Below the pieces are notes generated by a model that worked only from the letters and a program-made list of their open reading frames with translations, was not told the origin of the DNA and did no database searches. From Marinobacter salsuginis (lineage in GTDB: Bacteria; Pseudomonadota; Gammaproteobacteria; Pseudomonadales; Oleiphilaceae), in the NCBI RefSeq assembly GCF_009617755.1, contig NZ_BGZH01000001.1, forward strand, positions 2,232,001 to 2,296,000: a stretch of 64,000 nucleotides of DNA, written 5' to 3'. Positions within the stretch are counted from its first letter, which is position 1; each line of letters begins with the position of its first letter. A program made the translations under genes and the position numbers. Shown here in pieces: positions 8,674 to 17,364 of the stretch.

Positions 8674-9291
8674 ATGAACCAACCGATGGCAATCGACGAA
8701 CTGGTATCAGTAGCACAGGCCGAGGCCATGGGGGAGTTAGACGCCCCCATGATGGCCATCGTCCTGTCCAGCGAACAAAGCTATGACTTGCCCATCAATT
8801 CCCTTGAAACCGATGCCGACAAGGCCCGCTGGGGGTTGATCCTCCGCGCCGCCCGCGAGCATGTTGAAGCGGATGCCGTGGCCGTGCTGTACCCGGCCTG
8901 GACCACCATCCGTCACAAGAAACCCGAAGTGGAAGCCGAAGCGGCCCAGGAAGCCATTGAGGAAGAAGCCGAGGGTGCCGACGATTCAGACGGCCCCATC
9001 GACACCCTGTTCGTGCAGCTGCACACCAGGGATCACGTCTACTGGCGGGGTTTTGAACAGATTCGGGATCCCAAACATCAGCGTATCATCGGCTTCCGCC
9101 GGATCAAGGCGCTGTCCACCGATTACAAACGGGACGAAGCACCCTCCGTAGCCTCCTGGCTGAGCACCCTGTTCGAGCCGTTGCCGGAAGAAGGCGAAGA
9201 GACTAACGTAGATCGCGAGCTGGCCGACCTGCTGGAAGAGCCGGAAGTCAGCGCCGCACTTTACCCGCGCCAGATGCGGGCCCTGCACTGA
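8674..9291 (+). CDS. Hypothetical acidic cytoplasmic protein
   Basis: 205 aa, not assigned to a family. No signal peptide or membrane helix. It has an N-terminal region (1-80), a strongly acidic low-complexity linker (about 90-110, rich in Glu, Ala and Asp) and a second folded-looking region (110-165) with TLFVQLHTRDHVYWRGFEQI, then an acidic tail. A good ribosome site (GGAGG) precedes the ATG at 8674. The gene is monocistronic, bounded by a 12-bp hairpin shared with the convergent HDOD gene. Confidence 0.8.
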   Translation: MNQPMAIDELVSVAQAEAMGELDAPMMAIVLSSEQSYDLPINSLETDADKARWGLILRAAREHVEADAVAVLYPAWTTIRHKKPEVEAEAAQEAIEEEAEGADDSDGPIDTLFVQLHTRDHVYWRGFEQIRDPKHQRIIGFRRIKALSTDYKRDEAPSVASWLSTLFEPLPEEGEETNVDRELADLLEEPEVSAALYPRQMRALH

Positions 9292-9298
9292 AGAAGAA

Positions 9299-9331
9299 CT
9301 GACAGCCGGAACCAGTGGCTCCGGCTGTCAG
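9299..9331. terminator. Shared 12-bp hairpin between convergent genes
   Basis: CTGACAGCCGGA (9299-9310) pairs perfectly with TCCGGCTGTCAG (9320-9331) around a 9-base loop. It sits between two convergent genes, and the right arm contains the stop codon of the HDOD gene (9328-9330). No clear T-run follows, so it may act as an RNA 3'-end stabiliser more than as an intrinsic terminator. Confidence 0.5.
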
Positions 9332-10749
9332 TGGGTGGACATCAGGGTCAGGCACAGCTGCGCGTTTTGAATAAAGTGGCCGAATGCTGACAGCTGCTCT
9401 TTCGAGGGCGTGTAGGTCCCGGCTGCATTGTCGGCGTAAAACAGACCGATAAGGCGTCCATTGGCCTTGATCGGGCCGATCAAGGCCGGCACTTTGCCGA
9501 GCCAGCGATCGTAGGGCACTCCCTCGGCGTTCGGTTTGGGCTCGAAGATGCTGCAGTGTGCATGGGGCAGAAGCGAACCCAATGGTCCGGTGCCGTCCTT
9601 CCGAATCACAAAGTGCTGGCGCCATTCCTCCGTGCCGCGACCGCCGAGTTTCCGGGGCACCAGTTCGTTGCCAGTGCGGTCACTCATTAACAGGGCGACC
9701 CGCTGCATACCAATTGCCCGGTGTATTCCTTCGATGACCAGCTGACAGACTTCGTTGATGTCCGGTTTCTCCGCCAGGCACTGGCTCAGTTCACGCAGGA
9801 TTTCCAACTGAAGTTCCGGATCCATGTCCGGAGCCTGTGCTCCGGCGTCGCCTGATTTGCCGTCGGCGCCAGGCATCATGGCGGTGACCTGAGGGATGCC
9901 GAGAGAAACGGCCACCCGGGTGGCTTCCGAGGCGTTCACCTTGAGTTGATCGCGGACCACGGCCGGGCTCTCACCGATGTCCTTGCCCAGACGCTCCAAT
10001 ACCTTGTCCATGTCCGGGCCGCTCCAGCCCTGTTCGGACAACCGGGCCATCTCCACGGAATTCCGCACCAGGCTTGAGGCCGTGGAATTGGCCTGCCCCG
10101 GCGAGACAACATCCTTGATAAAGGGCCCCAGGGACCAGGCATCCACAAGCCCCCGGGTGATTTCCGTAAAGGTTGAGTGCAGCACGGCCTTCTGCGCCTC
10201 AACCGGTGGCTCATCAAGGCGCAGGCGTTCCTCCAGTTCTGTAGCCTGGTCGGTCTCGCAGGACCAGAACGCCAGCTCGCCAATGTTCATCAACAATGCC
10301 CCGATAAATACTTCCTCAAGCGCAGTTTCGTTGCGTCTGGGCATCAGGCACCGGGCCTGAACCGCGGCGTGGATCGCCCGGGCCAGGCAGCGCAACAGGT
10401 GGGGGCGGTCGTTGCGTTTCAGCAGGGCATCGACGATCAGTGAGGAGATGGCCATGGATTTCACCGCGTCAAAGCCGATCAGGGTGATCGCGCGGCTTAC
10501 CGTGCTGACCTGGGTCCGGGTCTGGTTATAGAACACGGTATTGGACAGCCGTAGCACCTGGGAGGTGAGCTGGGCATCGTTGAGAATGACGTTGGCAAGC
10601 TCATTAACCGTGCTGTTCTTGCTGTCGGTCAGCTCATTGATTCGCCGAAGCGTATTGGCCAGTACCGGCAACTCGACTTTGCTGAGGTAGGTAACCCATG
10701 CCTGGGTAGAGTTCATCCTTGAGGGCGTTGGTTGTTTTTCGTTGGTCAC
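9328..10749 (-). CDS. HDOD domain plus GAF domain protein
   Basis: 473 aa with an N-terminal HDOD domain (about 20-230; starts LPVLANTLRRINEL and contains RAITLIGFDAVKSMA) and a C-terminal GAF-like domain (about 300-470). HDOD proteins are HD-related but lack phosphohydrolase activity and act in signalling, often with c-di-GMP networks; the GAF domain would bind a small ligand. Several c-di-GMP proteins lie within 10 kb. The gene stands alone and converges on the hypothetical gene, with the upstream region shared with metN. Confidence 0.88.
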   Translation of the reverse strand: MTNEKQPTPSRMNSTQAWVTYLSKVELPVLANTLRRINELTDSKNSTVNELANVILNDAQLTSQVLRLSNTVFYNQTRTQVSTVSRAITLIGFDAVKSMAISSLIVDALLKRNDRPHLLRCLARAIHAAVQARCLMPRRNETALEEVFIGALLMNIGELAFWSCETDQATELEERLRLDEPPVEAQKAVLHSTFTEITRGLVDAWSLGPFIKDVVSPGQANSTASSLVRNSVEMARLSEQGWSGPDMDKVLERLGKDIGESPAVVRDQLKVNASEATRVAVSLGIPQVTAMMPGADGKSGDAGAQAPDMDPELQLEILRELSQCLAEKPDINEVCQLVIEGIHRAIGMQRVALLMSDRTGNELVPRKLGGRGTEEWRQHFVIRKDGTGPLGSLLPHAHCSIFEPKPNAEGVPYDRWLGKVPALIGPIKANGRLIGLFYADNAAGTYTPSKEQLSAFGHFIQNAQLCLTLMSTH

Positions 10750-10921
10750 GTTGGAGAGTCTCTGGGCAGCGCGTCTCTGGAAGAGCTCCGGGGAAATGTG
10801 AGGTTCTTTTGTTTTCCAAGTTTAGTTCACCAGGCTGCGCGGTGTCAGGTAACCGTTTGTGTAAGGATATCTACCCACACTGAGAATCATTCCGGAATTC
10901 GGGTTTGCCGACCGTTTGGGC

Positions 10922-10927
10922 TATAAT
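10922..10927 (+). promoter_or_regulatory. Consensus -10 hexamer before metN
   Basis: A perfect TATAAT lies 37 bases before the GTG start of metN. No convincing -35 is seen at normal spacing, so the promoter may need an activator. I see no recognisable methionine-specific operator. Confidence 0.45.
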
Positions 10928-10963
10928 CGCCGGTTTTAACGCTGCACCCACAAGGCGCTGACC

Positions 10964-11971
10964 GTGATTGTATTTGACCAGGTACAGAAGTCGTATCAGG
11001 TAGGCGGCCGGGCGATCCCCGCGCTGCATCCCACCAATATGACCATTCAAACCGGCGAGGTGTTCGGCATTGTTGGCCATTCCGGCGCCGGTAAATCGAC
11101 GCTGGTGCGTCTGATCAACCTGCTGGAACCGCCCACCGGCGGCCGGATTCTGATCGACGACGAGAACATCACCGACTACGACGCTGCCGAACTTCGCGCC
11201 TTTCGCCGCAAAGTGGGCATGATCTTCCAGCACTTCAACCTGCTGTCGTCCAAGACCGTGGCGGACAACATCGCCTTCCCCATGAAGCTGGCGGGCATTT
11301 ACTCGAAAGCCGAGATCCGCGACCGCGTTGAAGAACTGTTGGCCCGGGTCAGCCTCACCGACCATGCCAACAAATATCCGTCGCAGCTCTCCGGTGGCCA
11401 GAAACAGCGAGTGGGCATTGCCCGTGCCCTGGCGTGCCGGCCCACCATCCTGCTCTGCGACGAAGCCACCAGCGCCCTCGACCCGCAAACCACCCAGTCG
11501 GTGCTGAAGCTGCTGGCGGATATCAACCGGGAACTGGGACTGACCATCGTCCTGATCACCCACGAAATGGACGTGGTGCGCCGCGTCTGCGACCGGGTGG
11601 CGGTGATGGACGCCGGTGAAGTGGTGGAAATGGGGCCGGTCAGCGAGGTGTTCCTGCACCCGAAGCACCCGACCACCCGCGACTTCGTGTTCGAGAGCGA
11701 AAGCATCGACCGGGAGGAGCTTCAGGAAGACCTCAGCAAGGCCGACGGCCGCATCTTGCGCCTGACCTTCAAGGGCGAATCCACCTACAAGCCGCTGCTG
11801 GGCAGCGTCGCCCGGGAGTCTGGCGTGGATTTCAGCATCCTTTCCGGCCGTATCGACCACATTAAGGACACCCCCTACGGCCAGCTGACCCTGTCACTGG
11901 TGGGCGGTGATCTCGAGGTGGCCATGGAGGCGCTGAAAGCTGCCGACGTTCACGTGGAGGTACTGCGCTGA
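10964..11971 (+). CDS. metN: Methionine ABC transporter ATP-binding protein MetN
   Basis: ATPase of the MetNIQ D/L-methionine importer, 335 aa. Walker [10 protein letters not shown], signature LSGGQKQR and Walker [14 protein letters not shown] are intact. The C-terminal 80-90 residues form the NIL domain that in E. coli MetN binds methionine and inhibits transport. Start is a GTG at 10964 behind an AAGG. It overlaps metI by one base (TGATG), so the two are translationally coupled. Confidence 0.95.
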   Translation: MIVFDQVQKSYQVGGRAIPALHPTNMTIQTGEVFGIVGHSGAGKSTLVRLINLLEPPTGGRILIDDENITDYDAAELRAFRRKVGMIFQHFNLLSSKTVADNIAFPMKLAGIYSKAEIRDRVEELLARVSLTDHANKYPSQLSGGQKQRVGIARALACRPTILLCDEATSALDPQTTQSVLKLLADINRELGLTIVLITHEMDVVRRVCDRVAVMDAGEVVEMGPVSEVFLHPKHPTTRDFVFESESIDREELQEDLSKADGRILRLTFKGESTYKPLLGSVARESGVDFSILSGRIDHIKDTPYGQLTLSLVGGDLEVAMEALKAADVHVEVLR

Positions 11972-12636
11972 TGGAAGCCCTGTTAAGCAATGTAGACTGG
12001 ACCGAAATCGGCTGGGCCAGCTGGGATACCCTGGTGATGGTGGGCATGTCCCTGCTGTTCAGCGTCCTGATCGGCCTGCCCATCGGTGTCCTGCTGTTCC
12101 TGTTCGGCAAACGCCAGCTGCTGGAACAGCCGGTGGCCTATGCGGTGCTGTCGTTCGTGGTGAACGTACTCCGTTCCGTGCCGTTCATCATCCTGCTGAT
12201 CGTTATGATTCCCTTCACCGTAATGCTGATCGGCACGTCCCTGGGCGTAGCCGGAGCGATTCCGCCGCTGGTGGCTGGCGGTGCACCGTTCTTTGCGAGA
12301 CTGGTCGAAACCTCTCTGCGGGAAGTGGACCGCGGCATCATCGAGGCCACACAGGCGATGGGTGCCAGCGTTAAACAGATCATCTTTGGTGCACTGTTAC
12401 CGGAAGCTCTGCCAGGCATCATCGCGGGTATCACCGTTACCGCGATCACTCTGGTTTCCTACGCGGCCATGTCCGGCGTTATTGGTGGCGGTGGTCTTGG
12501 TGACCTGGCCATCCGCTTCGGCTATCAACGATTCCAGACCGACGTAATGGTTATTACAGTCGCCCTACTGGTTATTTTCGTACAGGTGCTGCAGATGGTC
12601 GGCGACCGTCTGGTTCTGTATTTCAGCCGCAAATAG
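11971..12636 (+). CDS. metI: Methionine ABC transporter permease MetI
   Basis: Inner-membrane permease, 221 aa, with five or six helices and the BPD permease coupling loop (EATQAMGASVKQIIFGALLPEALPG, here given as positions about 112-136) that docks on MetN. Length is typical. It follows metN with a one-base overlap; metQ comes 184 bases later, beyond a large hairpin repeat. Confidence 0.95.
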   Translation: MEALLSNVDWTEIGWASWDTLVMVGMSLLFSVLIGLPIGVLLFLFGKRQLLEQPVAYAVLSFVVNVLRSVPFIILLIVMIPFTVMLIGTSLGVAGAIPPLVAGGAPFFARLVETSLREVDRGIIEATQAMGASVKQIIFGALLPEALPGIIAGITVTAITLVSYAAMSGVIGGGGLGDLAIRFGYQRFQTDVMVITVALLVIFVQVLQMVGDRLVLYFSRK

Positions 12637-12652
12637 GCATGCCTTGGTGCAA

Positions 12653-12763
12653 GCCGCTGGCTGGGAAGCCCTTCGAAAAAACGCCCGTAAATACGTCCCT
12701 GTAGGGCTCGGTCGCGCCATCCTTGGCGCTCCACGTTTTCCGAAGGGCTTCCCCGCCAGCGGC
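12653..12763. repeat. Long imperfect inverted repeat with conserved core, family A copy 1
   Basis: Left arm 12653-12683 and right arm 12734-12763 are complementary at about 28 of 30 positions. The 50-base core between them, read on the minus strand, matches the core of a second element at 47804-47912: shared blocks are GGATGGCG, CCGAGC, TACAGGGA and GTATT. The arms of the two copies differ in sequence while each stays self-complementary. The element fills most of the metI-metQ gap and encodes nothing. Confidence 0.8.
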
Positions 12764-12820
12764 CCGGGCTTTTCAGGTAAGCCATAACGTTTTTTTAACT
12801 GATAACAGGAGTATCGATTT

Positions 12821-13603
12821 ATGAATCTGAAGAAAACATTTGTGGCACTGGCTGCCGCAGCTACTTTCTCAGGTGCCGTTGCTGCGGAAGAACTCTCTGT
12901 AGCAGCCACACCGGTTCCCCACGCAGAAATCCTGGAATTCGTGAAGCCACAGTTGGCTGAGCAGGGCGTGGAGTTGGATGTGAAAGTTTTTACCGATTAC
13001 ATCCAGCCAAACATCCAGGTTGACCAGAAGCGAATGGATGCGAACTTCTTCCAGCACCAGCCGTACCTGGATGAATTCAACGAAGGCCGTGGCACCAACC
13101 TAGTGACCGTGACCGGCGTTCATGTTGAGCCGTTTGGCGCTTACTCCAGCAAGATTGATTCCCTGGACGAGCTGGAGGAAGGTGCCGTGGTTGCCATTCC
13201 GAACGACCCCACCAACGGTGGCCGTGCACTGCTGCTCCTGCAGAAGGCCGGCGTGATTACCCTGAAGGATGAAAGCAAGATCACAGCGACTCCCCGTGAC
13301 ATTGCCGAGAACCCGAAAGATCTGGACTTCAAGGAGCTGGAAGCTGCCACCCTGCCCCGCATCCTGAATCAGGTGGATCTGGCGCTGATTAACACCAACT
13401 ATGCGCTGGAAGCCGGTCTGAACCCGTCTGAAGATGCGCTGGTGATTGAGGGCTCCGAGTCCCCCTATGTGAACATCCTGGTAGCCCGTCCGGACAACAA
13501 GGACAGCGAAGCCATGCAGAAGCTGGCCGAGGCCCTGAAGTCTGATGCGGTTCGCGACTTCATCATGGAGAAGTATGAGGGTGCCGTTGTTCCGGCATTC
13601 TGA
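12821..13603 (+). CDS. metQ: Methionine-binding periplasmic protein MetQ (NlpA family), without lipobox
   Basis: Substrate-binding protein of the MetNIQ importer, 260 aa, with the NlpA-family pattern: VAATPVPHAEILEFV after the signal, ITDYIQPN-type segment and VIPNDPTNGGRALLLLQ-like core (seen as AIPNDPTNGGRALLLL). The signal peptide ends GAVAAEE and contains no cysteine, so unlike E. coli MetQ it is predicted to be a soluble periplasmic protein and not a lipoprotein. The ribosome site AGGAG precedes the ATG. Expression relative to metNI may be set by the hairpin repeat just upstream. Confidence 0.93.
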   Translation: MNLKKTFVALAAAATFSGAVAAEELSVAATPVPHAEILEFVKPQLAEQGVELDVKVFTDYIQPNIQVDQKRMDANFFQHQPYLDEFNEGRGTNLVTVTGVHVEPFGAYSSKIDSLDELEEGAVVAIPNDPTNGGRALLLLQKAGVITLKDESKITATPRDIAENPKDLDFKELEAATLPRILNQVDLALINTNYALEAGLNPSEDALVIEGSESPYVNILVARPDNKDSEAMQKLAEALKSDAVRDFIMEKYEGAVVPAF

Positions 13604-13616
13604 TTACTGAGGTATC

Positions 13617-13646
13617 GGGGCCGGGTGAAAGCATTCATCTGACCCC
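13617..13646. repeat. Hairpin of family C, copy 1, after metQ
   Basis: Left arm 13617-13629 (starts GGGGCC) pairs with 13634-13646 (ends CTGACCCC) at 12 of 13 positions if wobbles are counted, around a 4-base AGCA loop. A very similar element with the same preceding ATC lies at 51537-51565. It starts 14 bases after the metQ stop. Confidence 0.6.
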
Positions 13647-13654
13647 AGTTCCAC

Positions 13655-13691
13655 AAAAAAGGCCGGACAGCGTCAGCTGCCCGGCCTTTTT
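13655..13691. terminator. Bidirectional intrinsic terminator between metQ and the peroxiredoxin gene
   Basis: A-run, GC-rich stem (GGCCGG.CAG / CTGCCCGGCC) and T-run on both strands, placed between convergent genes. Confidence 0.85.
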
Positions 13692-13712
13692 GTTTGCACT
13701 GGAAATTGGTGA

Positions 13713-14366
13713 TCAGTCACCGCTCCAGTTGGCTTTCGGGTCCGGTGTCATCCGCAGGTAGGATTTCACCGCCTTGTAGCCCTTCGGGAAGCGTTGCTTG
13801 ATTTCTTCCTCGTCCTGCAGGGACGGGACGATAACCACGTCGCCGCCACGCTCCCAGTTGCCCGGTGTGGCGACCTTGTGTTCGTCGGTCAGCTGCAGCG
13901 AATCGATCACCCGCAGAACTTCGTTGAAGTTACGACCGGTGCTGGCCGGGTAGGTAATCATCAGGCGCACTTTCTTGTTCGGATCAATCACGAACAGCGA
14001 ACGCACCGTGAGGCTGCTGTCGGCATTGGGGTGGATCATGTCGTACAGCTGCGACACTTTGCGATCATGGTCCGCGATGATCGGGAAGTTCACCGAGCAA
14101 CCCTGGGTTTCGTTGATGTCCTTGATCCACTCGTGGTGGGAGTCAACGGGATCGACACTCAGGGCGATGGCCTTCACACCGCGCTTGGCGAACTCATCCT
14201 TCAGCTTGGCGGTCAGGCCCAGTTCCGTGGTGCAGACCGGGGTAAAATCCGCCGGGTGTGAAAACAGCACGCCCCAGCTGTCTCCCAGCCAGTCGTAAAA
14301 CGAAATCTTCCCTTCACTGGAGTCCTGCTCAAAATCGGGTGCGGTATCTCCGAGACGTAAAGTCAT
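13713..14366 (-). CDS. 1-Cys peroxiredoxin (Prx6/AhpC-TSA family)
   Basis: Thiol peroxidase, 217 aa, reducing H2O2 and alkyl hydroperoxides. The peroxidatic Cys is in FTPVCTTELG, characteristic of the Prx6 group; the long C-terminal domain (after about residue 160) and the total length also fit that group. The ATG at 14366 is preceded by GGAGAG at good spacing; an open frame runs 37 codons further but reads as non-coding. It stands alone, with the alanine symporter gene ending upstream on the same strand. Confidence 0.93.
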   Translation of the reverse strand: MTLRLGDTAPDFEQDSSEGKISFYDWLGDSWGVLFSHPADFTPVCTTELGLTAKLKDEFAKRGVKAIALSVDPVDSHHEWIKDINETQGCSVNFPIIADHDRKVSQLYDMIHPNADSSLTVRSLFVIDPNKKVRLMITYPASTGRNFNEVLRVIDSLQLTDEHKVATPGNWERGGDVVIVPSLQDEEEIKQRFPKGYKAVKSYLRMTPDPKANWSGD

Positions 14367-14488
14367 GTGTACTCTCCTTCGATCATGGTAGTGACAATTT
14401 CGTTTGTTATATCGGCAAGAAAGCTGCCGGGTTGTATTCTGCCTGTATACGTCAAACCTTGGTGCCATATGAGGCAATTACAAGGGGC

Positions 14489-15850
14489 TCAAACCCCCAA
14501 TGCCTTCTCTTTTTCAAAGTGCTCCCGGGTAAGCTTGAACACGACCGGGCTCAGCATCAGCAGGGCGATCAGGTTTGGCAGCGCCATCATGGCATTCAGG
14601 GTGTCTGCCACCAGCCAGACGAAGCCCAGGTTGAGGGTGGCGCCAACGGGGATGGCCAGAATCCATGCAACGCGGTAAGGCACAATCGCCTTTACGCCGA
14701 ACAGGAACTCGATACAGCGTTCGCCGTAGAACGACCAGCCAAGAATGGTTGTAAAGGCAAAAACTGCCAGGGCGATAGCTACAAGATAGTTGCCAACGCC
14801 GGGTAGCGCCTCCTGAAACGCCATGGATGTCAGGGCAGCGCCGGATTCCCCGGAGGTCCAGGTGCCGGAGGTAATAATCACCAGGCCGGTGATGGTGCAG
14901 ATAATAATGGTGTCAATGAAGGTGCCAAGCATGGCCACCATACCCTGGTTGATCGGGTTACGGGTTTGCGCCGCGGCGTGGGCAATGGGCGCGGAGCCGA
15001 GGCCCGCTTCATTGGAAAAGATGCCTCGCGCCACACCGAAACGGATTGCGGCCCACACGGCTGCACCGGCAAATCCACCCTCGGCGGCGATGGGGCTAAA
15101 GGCGTGCTTGATCACCAGGGAAAAGGCGGCGGGAATGTCGGCGGCGTTAATCGCCAGCACCACCAGCCCGGCAATCAGATAGGAAACCGCCATCAACGGC
15201 ACCAGGGCACTGGCAACATGGCCGATCCTGCGGATGCCACCAATCAGGACCATGCCCACCAGGACCATGAGCACCAGGCCAGTCAGCCAGTGTGGCAGTC
15301 CGAAGTTGGTTTCCATGACATCCGCCACCGAATTGGCCTGAACCGTGTTGCCGATGCCGAAGCCGGCAATGGCGGCAAATACGGCGAACAGGACACCAAG
15401 CCAGGCCCACTTGCGGCCCAGCCCGTTGCGGATGTAGTACATGGGGCCACCAACGTGATCACCGCGCTCGTCCACCTCCCGGTAGCGCACAGCCAGCACT
15501 GCTTCGGAGTACTTGGTGGCCATGCCCACCAGGGCCGTGAGCCACATCCAGAAGAGGGCCCCGGGGCCGCCGAGGAACACCGCGGTTGCAACACCGGCAA
15601 TGTTGCCGGTGCCCACAGTGGCAGAAAGGGCTGTCATCAACGCCTGGAACGGCGGGATTTCACCCTCGGATTCGGCTCCGGCGGCAGTACGACCTTTCCA
15701 CATCAGCCGGAAGCCGGCGCCCAGCTTCAGCACCGGCATCAACTTGAGGCCGAGACTGAGGAACAGCCCGACGCCCAGTATCAGAACCAGCATGGGTGGG
15801 CCCCAGACCAGTCCGTTTATCTGTCCTACAAATTCAGAAATAGCTTCCAT
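14489..15850 (-). CDS. Sodium:alanine symporter (AGCS family)
   Basis: Na+-coupled amino-acid permease, 453 aa, with about 10-11 helices. The family signature appears in the N-terminal third (TALSATVGTGNIAGVATAV), followed by GGPGALFWMW and GGPMYYIRNG. Such proteins take up alanine or glycine with Na+. It is monocistronic and divergent from the CBS gene. Confidence 0.93.
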   Translation of the reverse strand: MEAISEFVGQINGLVWGPPMLVLILGVGLFLSLGLKLMPVLKLGAGFRLMWKGRTAAGAESEGEIPPFQALMTALSATVGTGNIAGVATAVFLGGPGALFWMWLTALVGMATKYSEAVLAVRYREVDERGDHVGGPMYYIRNGLGRKWAWLGVLFAVFAAIAGFGIGNTVQANSVADVMETNFGLPHWLTGLVLMVLVGMVLIGGIRRIGHVASALVPLMAVSYLIAGLVVLAINAADIPAAFSLVIKHAFSPIAAEGGFAGAAVWAAIRFGVARGIFSNEAGLGSAPIAHAAAQTRNPINQGMVAMLGTFIDTIIICTITGLVIITSGTWTSGESGAALTSMAFQEALPGVGNYLVAIALAVFAFTTILGWSFYGERCIEFLFGVKAIVPYRVAWILAIPVGATLNLGFVWLVADTLNAMMALPNLIALLMLSPVVFKLTREHFEKEKALGV

Positions 15851-16032
15851 GGGATCTCCCTCTGTATGCCATGGATTGGTATGGATTTTTGACCCGGGTT
15901 GGGTATAACCGGTTGAGTTTAGTCAGATATCTTTCCGTGTAAACCGACGGCCCGGGAAAATTGGTGGATTCGGGTGTGATTGCCTATGCTCATAGCAATG
16001 GCGACTATCCAACAAGGGGAGGGAATCTGCCC

Positions 16033-16464
16033 ATGCGTTCACTGAAAGTGTCAGATGTCATGTGGAACCACATCGAGCCGGTCCGCTGTGGCACGCAGCT
16101 CACCAAGGTGGTGAAGACGCTGCTCCACAATCACGTAACCGGCCTTCCGGTTGTTGATGACCAGCGCCATGTTATCGGATTCATCTCCGAGCAGGACTGT
16201 ATCCATGCCCTGCTGGTCAGCGGCTATCACCGTGAGGGCGATCCACTTGTTGACGACGTCATGTTCCGGAAACCGGTGACGATTTCGGCAGAGATGGCCG
16301 TAGTGGATCTTGCCCAGAACCTCGGTGCGGGCAAGCCAAAGGTGTACCCTGTTGTGGATCACGGCAAACTGATTGGTATTGTCACCCGTACTGCTATCCT
16401 GGCCGAGCTGGCGCGCACCGGTTTCGGTCTCGAGCCGCCAAAGCACGCCAGTGCCCTGGACTGA
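16033..16464 (+). CDS. Two-CBS-domain protein
   Basis: 143 aa consisting of two CBS motifs (about 8-65 and 72-130; LPVVDDQRHVIGFISEQD and YPVVDHGKLIGIVTR). CBS pairs usually bind adenosine nucleotides and regulate partners. The ATG at 16033 follows GGGGAGGG at good spacing; the frame is open from 15961 but without family sequence. It lies 30 bases before fghA, possibly in one transcript. Confidence 0.88.
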   Translation: MRSLKVSDVMWNHIEPVRCGTQLTKVVKTLLHNHVTGLPVVDDQRHVIGFISEQDCIHALLVSGYHREGDPLVDDVMFRKPVTISAEMAVVDLAQNLGAGKPKVYPVVDHGKLIGIVTRTAILAELARTGFGLEPPKHASALD

Positions 16465-16494
16465 AACACACCTATTTTCTGAATTGAGGACACT

Positions 16495-17337
16495 ATGGAA
16501 CTCCTATCCACGAACGTCTGTTTCGAAGGCGAGCACCGCCGCTACCGGCATACTTCCGCTACCCTCGAATGCGACATGGAGTTTGCGGTGTACCTGCCGC
16601 CCGTGGCTGTGGGCTCCAACCCGAAGAAGGTGCCGGTTCTCTACTGGCTATCAGGGCTGACCTGCACCGACCAGAATTTCATGCAAAAGGCGGGTGCCCA
16701 GAAACGGGCTGCACAGCTCGGCATGGCGATTGTGTGCCCGGACACCAGCCCCCGTGGGGTAAACCTGCCGGGCGAGGACGACAGTTACGATTTTGGCTCC
16801 GGAGCCGGTTTCTACATCAACGCCACCGAGCAACCCTGGGCACCCCATTACCGGATGTATGACTATGTGGTGAAGGAATTGCCGCAGTTGATCGAGAACG
16901 AGTTGCCGGTTACGGACAAACGTTCAATCAGCGGCCATTCCATGGGCGGCCATGGTGCCTTGATCTGTGCCCTGAAAAACCCCGGTCGATATGCTTCGGT
17001 GTCTGCCTTTGCGCCCATTGCCAATCCCACCGAATGTCCCTGGGGCCAGAAAGCTTTCAGAGGCTATCTGGGGGATGATCCGCGCAGCTGGGAAGAGTGG
17101 GACGCCACCCTGCTGATCCCGACCGCCCGCGAACGATTGCCGCTACTGGTGGATCAGGGCACGGCGGATGAGTTCCTGGACAGTCAATTGAACCCGGATG
17201 TTCTGGCAGATACCTGTGAGAAGTTCCACCATCACATCAACCTGCGCATGCATCGGGGCTATGACCACAGCTATTTCTTCATTGCCTCGTTTATTGATGA
17301 TCACCTGGATCATCATGCCGAAGCACTGGGTCTTTGA
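16495..17337 (+). CDS. fghA: S-formylglutathione hydrolase
   Basis: Serine hydrolase, 280 aa, that splits S-formylglutathione into formate and glutathione in formaldehyde detoxification. The nucleophile elbow is SGHSMGGHGAL (Ser149), the family segment WLSGLTCTDQNFMQKAGAQ lies near residues 50-69, and the His is in HRGYDHSYFF near the C-terminus. Its usual partner, glutathione-dependent formaldehyde dehydrogenase, is not next to it; the Zn-ADH at 51.6 kb does not look like that enzyme. Confidence 0.95.
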   Translation: MELLSTNVCFEGEHRRYRHTSATLECDMEFAVYLPPVAVGSNPKKVPVLYWLSGLTCTDQNFMQKAGAQKRAAQLGMAIVCPDTSPRGVNLPGEDDSYDFGSGAGFYINATEQPWAPHYRMYDYVVKELPQLIENELPVTDKRSISGHSMGGHGALICALKNPGRYASVSAFAPIANPTECPWGQKAFRGYLGDDPRSWEEWDATLLIPTARERLPLLVDQGTADEFLDSQLNPDVLADTCEKFHHHINLRMHRGYDHSYFFIASFIDDHLDHHAEALGL

Positions 17338-17364
17338 GCAGGCTCTATCGGAGGATGAAGCAGG

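Noticed and set aside
10871..11860. 329-codon minus-strand open frame
   Set aside because: Antisense to metN, which has all ABC ATPase motifs.
14966..15892. 308-codon plus-strand open frame
   Set aside because: Antisense to the alanine symporter; Gly/His-rich with no family sequence.
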